A DNA stretch of 64,000 bases from Nitrospira sp. (GCA_030123625.1 CP126121.1:3202179-3266178), one strand, 5' to 3'; counted from the first letter of the stretch, positions 50,576-59,774 are shown. Numbers and translations: made by a program. The notes: a model not told the origin generated them from the letters alone.

Positions 50576-51580
50576 ATGCGAGAATTTCCGCTTACCTTAA
50601 GCCGATTTATCATTCAGAATCAGACCTCGCATCAAAATGCGACGGAAGAATTCTCCAGTTTATTGACCCAGATCGGCCTGGTCGGCAAGCTCATTTCGCA
50701 AGATCTTCGGCGTGCCGGACTGATCAACATTCTCGGTACCACCGGCGACACGAATGTGCAGGGAGAAACGGTCAAGAAACTGGACACCATTGCGAACGAT
50801 GATTTCGTCAAAGTCTTTCAACACAGCGGGTATGTCTGCGCCTTGGCCTCGGAAGAAATGGAAAAACCGATCTCGATCCCGGGCAATTGGCCGCACGGCA
50901 AATACATGTTGCTGTTCGACCCGCTCGATGGCTCCTCTAACACCGACAACAATATGCCGCTCGGGGCTATTTTTTCTGTTCTCAAGTATGGCCGGGCCGA
51001 CCGTTTACCCAATGAAGAAGAATTGTTGCGTCGAGGGACCGAACAGGTCGCGGCCGGGTATCTTCTGTATGGATCGAGTACCATGCTGGTGTACACCGTT
51101 GGACAAGGGGTGTATGGATTTACGCTCGAACCAGGCATCGGAGAATACCTCCTGTCGCATGAGAGGATCAGGATTCCGGAAAAGGGAAAGGTCTACGCTG
51201 TCAACGAAGGGAACTATCACAAGTGGTCCGGGGGAACGAAGAAGTATTTGGATTCACTCAAAGTCGGCGACAAGGCGACAGGTCGTCCGTACAGCAGCAG
51301 GTATTCGGGTTGTCTCGTAGCCGATGTGCATCGCCTGTTGCTCGGCGGCGGCATCTATCTCTATCCGGGGGAAGTCGATAAACCCGAAGGAAAACTGCGG
51401 CTGCTCTATGAGGCCAATCCACTGGCGTTTGTCGTTGAACAGGCCGGTGGGAGAGCTTCCACGGGAACATCGAGGGTGTTGGAGGTGGAGCCCAAGAAAT
51501 TGCACCAGCGTGTGCCGCTGATCATCGGAAGCCGACAAGATGTCGAGCAAGCTGAAGCATATATTCATGGGAAAGCCTAG
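50576..51580 (+). CDS. fbp: Fructose-1,6-bisphosphatase, class I
   Basis: 334 residues from ATG 50576, the usual FBPase length. LLFDPLDGSSNTDNNMPLG is the metal-binding signature, and YAVNEGNYHKWSG, RYSGCLVADVHRLLLGGGI and KLRLLYEANPLAFVVEQAGG are class I blocks. It runs the last regulated step of gluconeogenesis or a step of carbon-fixation-linked sugar synthesis. The aldolase follows 61 bases downstream. Confidence 0.95.
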   Translation: MREFPLTLSRFIIQNQTSHQNATEEFSSLLTQIGLVGKLISQDLRRAGLINILGTTGDTNVQGETVKKLDTIANDDFVKVFQHSGYVCALASEEMEKPISIPGNWPHGKYMLLFDPLDGSSNTDNNMPLGAIFSVLKYGRADRLPNEEELLRRGTEQVAAGYLLYGSSTMLVYTVGQGVYGFTLEPGIGEYLLSHERIRIPEKGKVYAVNEGNYHKWSGGTKKYLDSLKVGDKATGRPYSSRYSGCLVADVHRLLLGGGIYLYPGEVDKPEGKLRLLYEANPLAFVVEQAGGRASTGTSRVLEVEPKKLHQRVPLIIGSRQDVEQAEAYIHGKA

Positions 51581-51588
51581 GTGCGCAT

Positions 51589-51622
51589 TTATGTATTACT
51601 GTCACAGTTATGTGTTACTGTG
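51589..51622. promoter_or_regulatory. Direct and inverted repeat upstream of the aldolase gene (possible operator)
   Basis: TTATGTATTACTGT (51589-51602) recurs as TTATGTGTTACTGT (51608-51621), 13 of 14 identical, 19 bases apart start to start. The second half also forms an inverted repeat, CACAGT (51603-51608) with ACTGTG (51617-51622). The element lies in the 61-base gap before the aldolase ATG and might bind a dimeric regulator. Confidence 0.35.
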
Positions 51623-51641
51623 ATCATGCGGGAGGGAATGT

Positions 51642-52565
51642 ATGGGAGACCGGGTTCAAGAAATTCTGAGTTGGTATGGCAGCGACAATGCCGGGACTAA
51701 AACCAACATCGCTCGTTTATTACGGTCCGGCAAGTTGGCCGGGACCGGCAAATTGGTCATTTTACCGGTGGACCAAGGATTCGAGCATGGTCCGGCACGG
51801 AGTTTTGCGGCGAATCCCCCCGGGTACAATCCTCACTATCACTTTCAACTCGCGATCGAGGCGGGGTGTAATGCCTATGCCGCCCCATTGGGGTTTCTGG
51901 AAGCCGGAGCAAGTGAGTTTGCGGGTCAGATTCCCCTCATTCTCAAGCTCAACAATCACGACGTGCTGCATGACGACAAAGATCCCCTCCCGTCTGTCAC
52001 GGGCAGCGTGAAGGATGCGCATCGTTTGGGTTGTTCAGCCGTCGGGTTCACGATTTATCCCGGGTCCGCTCATTGTCATGTCATGTATGAGCAGCTGCGG
52101 GCCATTGCCGAGGAAGCCAAGGCCGGTGGTCTTGCCGTTGTCGTCTGGTCCTATCCACGTGGAGCGGGCTTGAGTAAGGAAGGGGAGACGGCGATGGATG
52201 TCGTCGCCTATGCGGCGCAGATTGCGGCTCAATTGGGTGCACACGTCATCAAGGTAAAATTGCCGAGCGCGCATTTGGAACAGGCTGCCGCCAAGAAGGT
52301 GTACGAATCGACACAAATTCCGATCAAGACTCTCGCGGATCGAGTGAAGCACGTCGTCCAAAGTTCGTTCGGTGGTCGTCGGATCGTCATCTTTTCGGGC
52401 GGGGCCAAGAGCGAGGATAAGAGCGTATTCGAAGAAGCTCGGGCCATTCGGGACGGTGGCGGCTTTGGCTCCATCATCGGCCGGAACTCATTTCAGCGCC
52501 CGAAGGCTGAGGCGATCAAATTTCTTCAAACCATCATGGGGATTTACGCCGGGGAGATCCAGTAG
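51642..52565 (+). CDS. fba: Fructose-bisphosphate aldolase, class I (FbaB/DhnA type)
   Basis: 307 residues, preceded by GGGAGGGAATGT. The archaeal-type class I signature is present: LPVDQGFEHGPARSF, LILKLNNHDVLHDDKDPLPS, ADRVKHVVQSSF-like region and the Schiff-base lysine region HVIKVKLPS with Lys204 and Lys206. It cleaves or forms fructose-1,6-bisphosphate. Placement next to fbp suggests joint use in gluconeogenesis. Confidence 0.9.
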   Translation: MGDRVQEILSWYGSDNAGTKTNIARLLRSGKLAGTGKLVILPVDQGFEHGPARSFAANPPGYNPHYHFQLAIEAGCNAYAAPLGFLEAGASEFAGQIPLILKLNNHDVLHDDKDPLPSVTGSVKDAHRLGCSAVGFTIYPGSAHCHVMYEQLRAIAEEAKAGGLAVVVWSYPRGAGLSKEGETAMDVVAYAAQIAAQLGAHVIKVKLPSAHLEQAAAKKVYESTQIPIKTLADRVKHVVQSSFGGRRIVIFSGGAKSEDKSVFEEARAIRDGGGFGSIIGRNSFQRPKAEAIKFLQTIMGIYAGEIQ

Positions 52566-52600
52566 TTTTCGGTTGCGACCTGGAAGAATTGGATGGCATT

Positions 52601-54151
52601 ATGAATCAACCGGATCTTGGACAGAAGCCGACTTGGGCAACCAGAAATTGGATCGTTGCCGCAACCTTGTTGACGGCCGGCATGATCATCGGTTTCGTCG
52701 TGGCCTCGGATCTCGGTTGGTTGCCGAACGGGCATGCCGTGCCCGACTCGACTTCTGTCGCTCCGCCACCTCCGGTCGTCAGGCCAGTCTCCACCGCTCC
52801 ACAGCCTGCGTTGGCCGGCAGTAATCAAACATTCGTGGAAATTGCAAAGTTAGTCAAGCCGGCGGTGGTGAATATCTATGCGACTAAAAGCGGACGTTCT
52901 GAAGGATCAGGTGCCACGCCGTTCGATGACCCCTTATTTAGAAAGTTTTTCGGTGACGAGTTTTTCCGAAGGTTTGAACACCCGAAAGAACGGAAAGAAC
53001 GAGGGCTCGGATCCGGCGTCATCGTGGAATCCAACGGGTTGATCATCACCAACAATCATGTCGTCGGCAAGGCGGACGAAATTCGCGTCACCCTGTCGGA
53101 CAAGCGTGAATTCAAAGCGAAGCTGATCGGCACCGATCCGAAGACCGATGTGGCCGTTGTAAAGATCGACGCAACCGGACTTCCGACCGTAGCCTGGGCG
53201 GATTCAGACCAATTGGAAGTCGGAGAGTTCGTCCTGGCCGTCGGCAATCCATTCGGACTCACACAGACCGTCACCTTGGGGATCGTCAGTGCTCTTGGGC
53301 GAGCCGCAGGTATTGCCGAATACGAAGATTTCATCCAGACGGATGCGGCCATCAACCCGGGCAATTCCGGTGGACCCTTGGTCAATGTGAGGGGTGAGTT
53401 GGTGGGAATCAATACGGCCATATTCAGTCAGAGCGGCGGGAACATGGGAATCGGTTTCGCCGTGCCGAGTAATATGGCTCAGACTATTATGAGCCAACTC
53501 GTACAAACGGGAAAAGTTGTTCGTGGCTGGCTTGGGGTGTCTATTCAGGAATTGACGCCGGAATTGGCATCTCAATTCGGCATCACGGAGACAAAGGGCG
53601 TGCTCGTCAGTGATGTCATGGACGACAGCCCGGCGAAAAAGGCGGGATTCGAACGGGCCGACGTCATCGTCGAGTATGACGGCAAACCCATGGATTCACC
53701 GACGCACTTGCGCAATGCGGTGGCTCAAACGCCGGTTGGGAAAAAAGTCACAATCAAATTCATTCGCGATAAAAAACCGAAAACGGTGGACCTCACCATC
53801 GTCGAGCAGCCCAAGTCGATGTCGCAAAACGGTGAGGATGATGGAGGTGAATCGGCCACGCCCACCGGTGTGCTTTCCAGCCTCGATGTCCGAGATTTGA
53901 CCCAGGAGTTGGCGAGTCGGTACGGACTCAAGTCGAGTGAGCGGGGTGTCGTGATCGTTCGGGTCAAACCTGGGAGTACGGCCGAGGAATTGGGAGTCCG
54001 GGAGGGTGATATCGTCCTTGAAGTCAATCGCCAACCCGTGTCGTCGGTGAAGGTTTTTGAGCGAATCGCCGGAAAGCTGCCTAAGGATCAATCGGTCTTG
54101 CTTTTGTTGAAACGGCAGGGGCGGACGATCTACCTGACGCTTCGTCCATGA
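52601..54151 (+). CDS. degP: Do/DegP-type periplasmic serine protease with two PDZ domains
   Basis: 516 residues from ATG 52601. An N-terminal hydrophobic segment (IVAATLLTAGMIIGFVVA) is followed by a Pro-rich linker. The trypsin-like triad reads His153 in ITNNHVVG, Asp183 in KTDVAVVKI and Ser256 in PGNSGGPLV. PDZ1 (about 290-375) follows, then PDZ2 (about 415-510). It degrades or refolds misfolded envelope proteins. The signal or anchor helix has no obvious cleavage motif, so it may stay tethered. Confidence 0.93.
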   Translation: MNQPDLGQKPTWATRNWIVAATLLTAGMIIGFVVASDLGWLPNGHAVPDSTSVAPPPPVVRPVSTAPQPALAGSNQTFVEIAKLVKPAVVNIYATKSGRSEGSGATPFDDPLFRKFFGDEFFRRFEHPKERKERGLGSGVIVESNGLIITNNHVVGKADEIRVTLSDKREFKAKLIGTDPKTDVAVVKIDATGLPTVAWADSDQLEVGEFVLAVGNPFGLTQTVTLGIVSALGRAAGIAEYEDFIQTDAAINPGNSGGPLVNVRGELVGINTAIFSQSGGNMGIGFAVPSNMAQTIMSQLVQTGKVVRGWLGVSIQELTPELASQFGITETKGVLVSDVMDDSPAKKAGFERADVIVEYDGKPMDSPTHLRNAVAQTPVGKKVTIKFIRDKKPKTVDLTIVEQPKSMSQNGEDDGGESATPTGVLSSLDVRDLTQELASRYGLKSSERGVVIVRVKPGSTAEELGVREGDIVLEVNRQPVSSVKVFERIAGKLPKDQSVLLLLKRQGRTIYLTLRP

Positions 54152-54254
54152 GGATTGCCGAAGCGGTTAGGTCGAGATGGAGGTGCCAAGGTTTCGCCAG
54201 CAACTTGCGCTCGTGCGCTTCCCGCAATGAGTAAGGATAGCGTAGACTCCAGCC

Positions 54255-55019
54255 GTGAGTAACCACACAGTGGCTCTAGTCCCTGCCGCCGGACGGGGCC
54301 TCCGCATGGGCGGCTCGGTGCCCAAACAATTTCTTGCACTCGGCGGTCAGCCTCTCATCCTCCATTCGCTTCGCGTGCTTCAAGCTTCTGCCGTCATTGA
54401 GGAAATCATTCTGGCGGTTCCACAGAATGAGAGGGACTATTGCCTCAAAGAAATCGTAGCAAAGCATCACTTTACCAAGGTGACCAAAGTGGTGCCGGGA
54501 GGACAGGAACGGCAAGATTCCGTCAGGCATGCGCTTGAGGCGGTCCATGACGATGTCGATGTGGTGTTGGTGCATGACGCGGTTCGTCCGTTTCTCACAG
54601 AACATATGGTGGAAGGAGTTGTGAAGACGGCACGAGCCAAGGGAGCGGCAATTATCGCACTCCCCATGAAGGATACCGTGAAGCAAGTAGGAACAGACCT
54701 TGTCATCGAACGAACGGTAGATCGGCGATCATTGTGGTTGGCGCAGACCCCGCAAGCCTTCCGTCGCGATTGGCTGTTGGCAGCACACAGGAAGGCCCAC
54801 GCAGAAGGGATTCGCGCAACCGATGATGCCTATCTCATCGAGTGGACGGGGCATCCGGTGTGTGTCGTCGAAGGAAGCGGCGAAAACATCAAGGTGACGA
54901 GGCCGGAAGACTTGGTGATCGGCGAAGCGATCTTGGCGTCGCGATCAAAGAAAGGTCAGGAGTCATTGGTCATCAGTCAAAAGAAATACAAGACCGAACC
55001 GTTGACTAGTGACTATTGA
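54255..55019 (+). CDS. ispD: 2-C-methyl-D-erythritol 4-phosphate cytidylyltransferase
   Basis: 254 residues from GTG 54255. VALVPAAGRGLRMGGSVPKQ is the CTP-binding loop, VVPGGQERQDSVRHAL, VVLVHDAVRPFL and AQTPQAFRRDWL are IspD blocks. It is step 3 of the MEP isoprenoid pathway. Its last ~20 codons (SKKGQESLVISQKKYK...) are encoded by TCATTGGTCA/TGACTA-type repeat DNA and lie beyond the normal end (about 230 residues). Confidence 0.93.
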   Translation: MSNHTVALVPAAGRGLRMGGSVPKQFLALGGQPLILHSLRVLQASAVIEEIILAVPQNERDYCLKEIVAKHHFTKVTKVVPGGQERQDSVRHALEAVHDDVDVVLVHDAVRPFLTEHMVEGVVKTARAKGAAIIALPMKDTVKQVGTDLVIERTVDRRSLWLAQTPQAFRRDWLLAAHRKAHAEGIRATDDAYLIEWTGHPVCVVEGSGENIKVTRPEDLVIGEAILASRSKKGQESLVISQKKYKTEPLTSDY

Positions 55020-55039
55020 CCAATGGCGAAAGGAACGTT

Positions 55040-55513
55040 ATGCGAATCGGTTATGGCTACGATGTCCATCCGCTCGGACCAGACCGCAAACTGATATTGG
55101 GAGGAGTGGAAATTCTCCACACAAAAGGATTATTGGGCCATTCTGATTCCGACGTCCTTGTTCATGCGATTTGCGATGCCTTGTTGGGAGCAATGGGGGA
55201 GGGGGACCTTGGCCGGCATTATCCAAGTTCCGACATCAGGTATAAAGGGATCTCAAGTTTGAGACTGTTGGAAGACGTCGTGGCGAAGTTGAACGCGAAG
55301 GGATATCGAGTGGGAAACATCGATACCGTGATAGTGGCCCAGGCTCCTCGGCTCGGTCCACATCTTCCAGCGATGCAGAAGAAAATAGCGGAGGCCGCCG
55401 GCATCGATCCGGATCTGGTCAATGTCAAGGTGAAAAGCGGAGAAGGATTGGATGCGGTGGGACACGAAGAGGGGATGATCGCTCACGCGGTGTGTTTGAT
55501 CGAACCGGTTTGA
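55040..55513 (+). CDS. ispF: 2-C-methyl-D-erythritol 2,4-cyclodiphosphate synthase
   Basis: 157 residues from ATG 55040, with AAAGGAACG upstream. GYGYDVHPLGPDRKLILGG holds the metal-binding Asp and His; LLGHSDSDVLVHAICDALLG is the second metal site; VKVKSGEGLDAVGHEEG closes the fold. It follows IspD in the same operon, 20 bases apart, making steps 3 and 5 of the MEP pathway adjacent. Confidence 0.95.
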   Translation: MRIGYGYDVHPLGPDRKLILGGVEILHTKGLLGHSDSDVLVHAICDALLGAMGEGDLGRHYPSSDIRYKGISSLRLLEDVVAKLNAKGYRVGNIDTVIVAQAPRLGPHLPAMQKKIAEAAGIDPDLVNVKVKSGEGLDAVGHEEGMIAHAVCLIEPV

Positions 55514-55538
55514 CGCCGTAAGATACTACGTGATATTC

Positions 55539-55769
55539 ATGAAAATTGGACAAGATCTCCAGGCCGCAGTCGGCTGGGTGACCGGTGTGGAGAACCACCC
55601 TTCCGCAAAAATCGGGACCGGCTTTTTCATCGAGTCATCACAACGCAGGGAACGCGTTTGCCGGATGGATCAGGCCGATCTGCCAGACCAGATCAGTGAT
55701 CGATTGATCGCCCTCCATCCTGCCCGACATGATGCCGTGTCGGGGAGGGTTGGTCACCGGCTAGTTTGA
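55539..55769 (+). pseudogene. Possible decayed serine acetyltransferase (cysE) fragment
   Basis: An open frame of 76 residues from ATG 55539 contains VTGVENHPSAKIGTGFFIES. This resembles the serine acetyltransferase block 'TG-x-E-I-H-P-x-A-x-I-G-x-x-F-F-I-D', which normally continues into left-handed beta-helix hexapeptide repeats. No such repeats follow here and the frame soon turns non-descript (RVCRMDQADLPDQISDRL). In many bacteria cysE lies just after ispD-ispF. The fragment may be a remnant; chance similarity is possible. Confidence 0.35.
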
Positions 55770-56081
55770 GAGACAGTCGCTCATGAATTGCTTCCGCTCA
55801 TCGCCCTTCAAGCTTTTCTCACCCGCCTCTTTATTACACGCCTTCATTTTATTCTGCTGAGTGTCCTTGCCGCTTCCGCTTTTCTCCGGCGTGGCGGACA
55901 GACATTCCTTCATAAATGCCTTCCGTTCCTCGCCTTTCCCTTCGCCAAACTTCTTGGCATTCGCCTGTTCGTTGCACGCCTTCATCTTATTTTGCTGTGC
56001 AGGTGCAGCCATGGCGAATGGGGTCACTCCAAGGCCGAGCACAAGCACTCCGAAAGTGAGAGTACGCAAGGATGTCATCAT
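55761..56081 (-). CDS. PsiF repeat-containing exported protein
   Basis: 106 residues on the minus strand from ATG at 56081, with AAGGAG 8-13 bases upstream. A signal peptide (LRTLTFGVLVLGLGVTPFAMA) is followed by two PsiF-type repeats, each with QQNKMKACN and a distal Cys (MKECLS, MSDCLS). Each repeat has a Cys pair about 23-28 residues apart, probably a disulfide in the periplasm. Known PsiF proteins are linked with phosphate starvation, function unknown. Confidence 0.85.
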   Translation of the reverse strand: MMTSLRTLTFGVLVLGLGVTPFAMAAPAQQNKMKACNEQANAKKFGEGKGEERKAFMKECLSATPEKSGSGKDTQQNKMKACNKEAGEKSLKGDERKQFMSDCLSN

Positions 56082-56170
56082 GCTGAATCTCCTTCTATAG
56101 TGAGATGCAAGTCTGGCCAGCATCATAGCAAAGCAATACGCAATTGTCTGTCATATGAATGTGACAAGCA

Positions 56171-56908
56171 TCAATCGTAGTCGACCCGCACTAAAAAAAG
56201 TCCTTGCGGGGGGGCGGTTTTTCCGGCAGCCGAGCGGTCCCGCGCTTTGAGGATGGTGTTGAGACTCTCCGGTGTGCGCTTGTTCAAGCCGACCTCCACG
56301 AGCGTCCCGACGATCGAGCGGATCATCTGTTTAAGGAATCGGTCGGCATAGGCTTCGGTCCGCAGCCGATCGCCTTCACGGAAGACCGTGAATCGCTGCA
56401 GATGACAAATAGGATCGTCATTGTCGGTGGGTTGGGTCTGGAACGAAGAAAAATCGAGTGAGCCGATCAGGGCAAGGCCCGCTTGATTCATCGCGGCATC
56501 GTCGAGAGGCTGATGGATATGCCAGCAATAGTCGCGCTCAACCGCCGGACGCTCCGGTCGATTCAGAATACGGTATTCATACAGTTTGCCTTTTGCCGAG
56601 TATCTCGCGTGGAATGTGTCCGGCATGCGGGCGGCTGATCGCACCACGATGCTTGTCGGAAGATGAGCGTTCAGTGCTCTGGTCCATTCCCGAGGCGTCA
56701 TGTCACGGTCGATATGGAAGCTCGCGACCTGCCCCAGCGCGTGAACTCCCGCATCGGTGCGCCCGGCACCGATGACCGGTACGTTGATTTGAGTGACGCC
56801 TAGGATAGCCGTTTCGACGGCTTCTTGTATCGTCGGTCGGTCGGGCTGACGTTGCCAGCCTGAGTAAGCCGTGCCGTCATATTCGAGAATCAGTTTGATG
56901 ATTGGCAT
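56171..56908 (-). CDS. truA: tRNA pseudouridine(38-40) synthase
   Basis: 245 residues. IKLILEYDGTAYSGWQRQ is the standard start. GAGRTDAGVHALGQVASF holds the catalytic Asp. FHARYSAKGKLYEYRILN and FLKQMIRSIVGTLVEVG are TruA-specific. It modifies the anticodon stem-loop of tRNAs. It lies 30 bases downstream of the amidase gene on the same strand. Confidence 0.95.
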   Translation of the reverse strand: MPIIKLILEYDGTAYSGWQRQPDRPTIQEAVETAILGVTQINVPVIGAGRTDAGVHALGQVASFHIDRDMTPREWTRALNAHLPTSIVVRSAARMPDTFHARYSAKGKLYEYRILNRPERPAVERDYCWHIHQPLDDAAMNQAGLALIGSLDFSSFQTQPTDNDDPICHLQRFTVFREGDRLRTEAYADRFLKQMIRSIVGTLVEVGLNKRTPESLNTILKARDRSAAGKTAPPQGLFLVRVDYD

Positions 56909-56938
56909 GAAATGCGTGGACGGCGATGAAAGAAACGA

Positions 56939-58222
56939 TCAACGGATGACCGGTCGACTATTAGCAAGGAACGAAACGATGCCTTGGTAGAGGGATCGAG
57001 CGATATCTCCGACGAACGCCGGTTTCCTGAGGAGATCTTCTTCATCGGGATTGGAAATATAGGCGATTTCTGCCAGGATGCTGGGCATACTCGTAAACCT
57101 CAATACATAAAAGGGTGCCGTCTTGACGCCATGGTCGTTCATGACGTATTGCACGTTCATCTGGGAGATCATGGCTTCTTTCGCATTCCAAGCGAGCTCC
57201 AGGGACTCGTCGATCTTCTTCGTTGTTAAGAGATCCGCCACAAGGTATTCCCATCCGACTCCGGTGTTGTTGATCGGCGTGCCGTTTTCCCGTGCCGCAA
57301 TCTCCAGAGCCCGCTGATCCTTGGCCTCTCCGAAGTGATAAATTTCGATCCCTTTAACCGAACGTGACGGATGAGAATTGACATGGATGGAGACAAAGAG
57401 ATCGGCTTCATTGCTGTTCGCGAACCTGGCTCGGTCTTCCAGCTCAATGAACACATCACGGTCCCGAGTCATCAACACACGCATGCCGGGCTGCCGGCTC
57501 AGAAGCTCACGAAGCTGGAGTCCCACCTTGAGAGCAATATCCTTCTCCTCGGTCTTTCGGATTCCCCGTGCGCCCGGATCTTTCCCGCCATGGCCCGGAT
57601 CGATCACAATGGTCGTGTACTCCTTGGCGCGCAGTGTCATAGGTCGTGATGCAGGGGAGACTGACCGTTGAGGGACTTCGTACAAGTCAAGTGGAGAAGA
57701 AGGGGGTTCCGCAATGGGCGGAGTCACGTCAATGACCAAGCGAGGCGGATGGGAAAGCGTGAAGTGCTTATAGGTCCGGAATGATGCGGTCGGAAGAGAC
57801 ACGGCAACGGCATGGGGAGCTAGTTGAGTGATTATAAAGGGCGATGGGATGGTCCCATTCTTGGCCTTGGTTTGGGCCGGCCTGCTGAGCCAGGCGTTGG
57901 GAAGAGCGATCACCACGCGACTTGGATTGGCGGCTCGCTGCTCAATGACCGTGGCGTGACGATCGAGATCCAACACCAGTCTGGTTCTCTCCGGACTCGC
58001 CATCACACGGAAATTGCGAACAGTAACGGGGGCTATGGAAGCAGTCGTTCCTCTGACGGGGCTGTGTTTCGATGCCATCACCGGCAGAGGACGGTGATCC
58101 TCAGGGGTCCAAGCCCAAGCCGCTTGGATCAGGACTCCAGAGGTGGACAGGAGGAAGATGGCAGTGGACGAGAGGAGGGCGAGGGGCTTGATTGAAAACG
58201 GCCGAGGGCTTCGTACGTGCAT
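56939..58222 (-). CDS. amiC: N-acetylmuramoyl-L-alanine amidase with AMIN domain (AmiC-like)
   Basis: 427 residues. An N-terminal hydrophobic segment (residues ~13-35) looks like a signal peptide. An AMIN-type domain (VRNFRVMASPERTRLVLDLD) precedes the amidase_3 domain: TTIVIDPGHGGKDPGARG with the zinc His, ALKVGLQLRELLSR, LFVSIHVNSHPSRSVKG with another zinc His, and late PSILAEIAYISNPDEE with the catalytic Glu. It cleaves septal peptidoglycan in cell separation. Divergent promoters likely lie in 58223-58341. Confidence 0.92.
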   Translation of the reverse strand: MHVRSPRPFSIKPLALLSSTAIFLLSTSGVLIQAAWAWTPEDHRPLPVMASKHSPVRGTTASIAPVTVRNFRVMASPERTRLVLDLDRHATVIEQRAANPSRVVIALPNAWLSRPAQTKAKNGTIPSPFIITQLAPHAVAVSLPTASFRTYKHFTLSHPPRLVIDVTPPIAEPPSSPLDLYEVPQRSVSPASRPMTLRAKEYTTIVIDPGHGGKDPGARGIRKTEEKDIALKVGLQLRELLSRQPGMRVLMTRDRDVFIELEDRARFANSNEADLFVSIHVNSHPSRSVKGIEIYHFGEAKDQRALEIAARENGTPINNTGVGWEYLVADLLTTKKIDESLELAWNAKEAMISQMNVQYVMNDHGVKTAPFYVLRFTSMPSILAEIAYISNPDEEDLLRKPAFVGDIARSLYQGIVSFLANSRPVIR

Positions 58223-58341
58223 GGGCCCTTTTCAGTAATAGACAATGGGAAACTATTCTCAGATGTCCGCCGCCTTGTCAAGAATTACACCGGTTGGCTA
58301 TTCGGATTGACTGTCGGCTCATGACCACGATAGCGTGAGGC

Positions 58342-58863
58342 ATGCCGACGCATCTGATCGTCGATGGGTATAATGTGCTGGCCGGTGCCGGAAACCTTTC
58401 CGGCTCCCTTGAATCGGCTCGCGAAATGCTGGTGCGGGACCTGGCGTCCTATCGGCATCGAAAGAATCACGTCATCACCGTCGTATTCGACGGCTGGCAG
58501 CGTGGGCAGCCGTCGGAACAGCGGGAATATCGTGCCGGAATCCAGATAATCTATTCAAAACGGGGTGAACGAGCGGATCAGGTCATCCAACGGCTGGCAC
58601 GGGAGTATGGGGTGGACTGTGCGGTCGTCAGCTCCGATCATGAGATCGTGAATTCGGCCAGAGCCCATGGGGCCTTTATCATGGGTGCTCGTGAGTTTGC
58701 GGGTAAGCTCCATCTGTCATCCGATACTGCCGGCACCATACCGTTTAAAGAGCTGGATTTTGGAGACGATGCTCGCCCAAGGCGCGGACCGGAGAAGAAA
58801 GGAAATCCTCGCAAGCTTCCAAAGGCGCGGAGGCAGCGAGACCGGCGGCTCAGGCGATTTTGA
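58342..58863 (+). CDS. NYN-domain RNA-binding/nuclease-like protein (YacP/Rae1 type)
   Basis: 173 residues. HLIVDGYNVLAGAGNLSGSL is the YacP opening. ITVVFDGWQRGQPSEQ, IQIIYSKRGERADQVIQRL and CAVVSSDHEIVNSARAHGAFI complete the PIN-like NYN fold with acidic residues. A basic tail (KARRQRDRRLRRF) ends it. Its 3' end overlaps the convergent tatD gene by 14 bases. Confidence 0.88.
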   Translation: MPTHLIVDGYNVLAGAGNLSGSLESAREMLVRDLASYRHRKNHVITVVFDGWQRGQPSEQREYRAGIQIIYSKRGERADQVIQRLAREYGVDCAVVSSDHEIVNSARAHGAFIMGAREFAGKLHLSSDTAGTIPFKELDFGDDARPRRGPEKKGNPRKLPKARRQRDRRLRRF

Positions 58864-59620
58864 ACAGTCGTTTGGAATTGACGGTGGTTGTTCGTTGGAC
58901 CTCGTCCAGGGAAAGTTCGGGATGGAGCGCCGCAAGCTGCTTGGCCACCTGCGATACATAGACCGGTTCATTACGCTTTCCCCGGTAAGGAACAGGAGTG
59001 AGATACGGGCAGTCGGTTTCGATCAGGACGCGATCGAGGGGGGTATTTTTAGCGATCTCTCTTAACGGTGTCGCATTCTGAAATGTCAGGATTCCTGAAA
59101 ACGATAGGTAAAATCCAAGATCCAGGGCTTCCTTAGCCAGCCAACTATCTCCGGAAAAACAGTGAAATACCCCACCGATCTCTGACGCTCTCTCTTCTTT
59201 CAGAATTGTAACCGTATCCTCTTGTGCCTCCCTCGTGTGGATGATTACGGGCAGTGTCAGTTCCCGCGCAACCTGAATCTGTTCACGGAATCGATCGCGT
59301 TGTTCTTTCGGGGAAGAGTGATTGTAATGATAGTCCAGTCCGATTTCCCCATAAGCCACCACCTTCCTGTTTCTTGCCAGATGACGGAAGGTATCGTACC
59401 AGGTGTTTTGCACATGCTTCACTTCGTGAGGGTGGATGCCGATGGAGGCGTAGATAAACGGGTATCGTTCTGAGAGCGCGACTGCCGCTTGACTGGTTGC
59501 CAAATCGCAACCGATGGTGAGAAAAGCCTCGACTCCGGCATCCCGCGCGCGGGCGATGACAGCCTCTCTGTCTTCGTTGTAGCGGGCATCATCCAGGTGA
59601 GTATGAGTATCGATCAGCAT
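58850..59620 (-). CDS. tatD: TatD-family metal-dependent hydrolase (DNase)
   Basis: 256 residues from ATG 59620. MLIDTHTHLDDARYNEDRE, IGIHPHEVKH, YGEIGLDYHYNHS, PVIIHTREAQED, GVFHCFSGD and LIETDCPYLTP are the metal-binding TatD blocks. It is a 3'-exonuclease-like cytosolic hydrolase. A longer reading from 59659 adds only 13 residues with no support. The 154-base gap to the DAHP synthase gene (59621-59774) shows no feature. Confidence 0.93.
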   Translation of the reverse strand: MLIDTHTHLDDARYNEDREAVIARARDAGVEAFLTIGCDLATSQAAVALSERYPFIYASIGIHPHEVKHVQNTWYDTFRHLARNRKVVAYGEIGLDYHYNHSSPKEQRDRFREQIQVARELTLPVIIHTREAQEDTVTILKEERASEIGGVFHCFSGDSWLAKEALDLGFYLSFSGILTFQNATPLREIAKNTPLDRVLIETDCPYLTPVPYRGKRNEPVYVSQVAKQLAALHPELSLDEVQRTTTVNSKRLFKIA

Positions 59621-59774
59621 GACAGGAATCCTACCACGATGTGATATCGAGGTGGCCACATCTTCTTGATGAGGCCTGCTTTAGCGGTCAACCGACAGAT
59701 CTGTGGCGATTCACCGCCATCGGGGAAATGCCACACTCGAAGAGCTGAGACGATGAATGATCAGAGGTGAAAAG

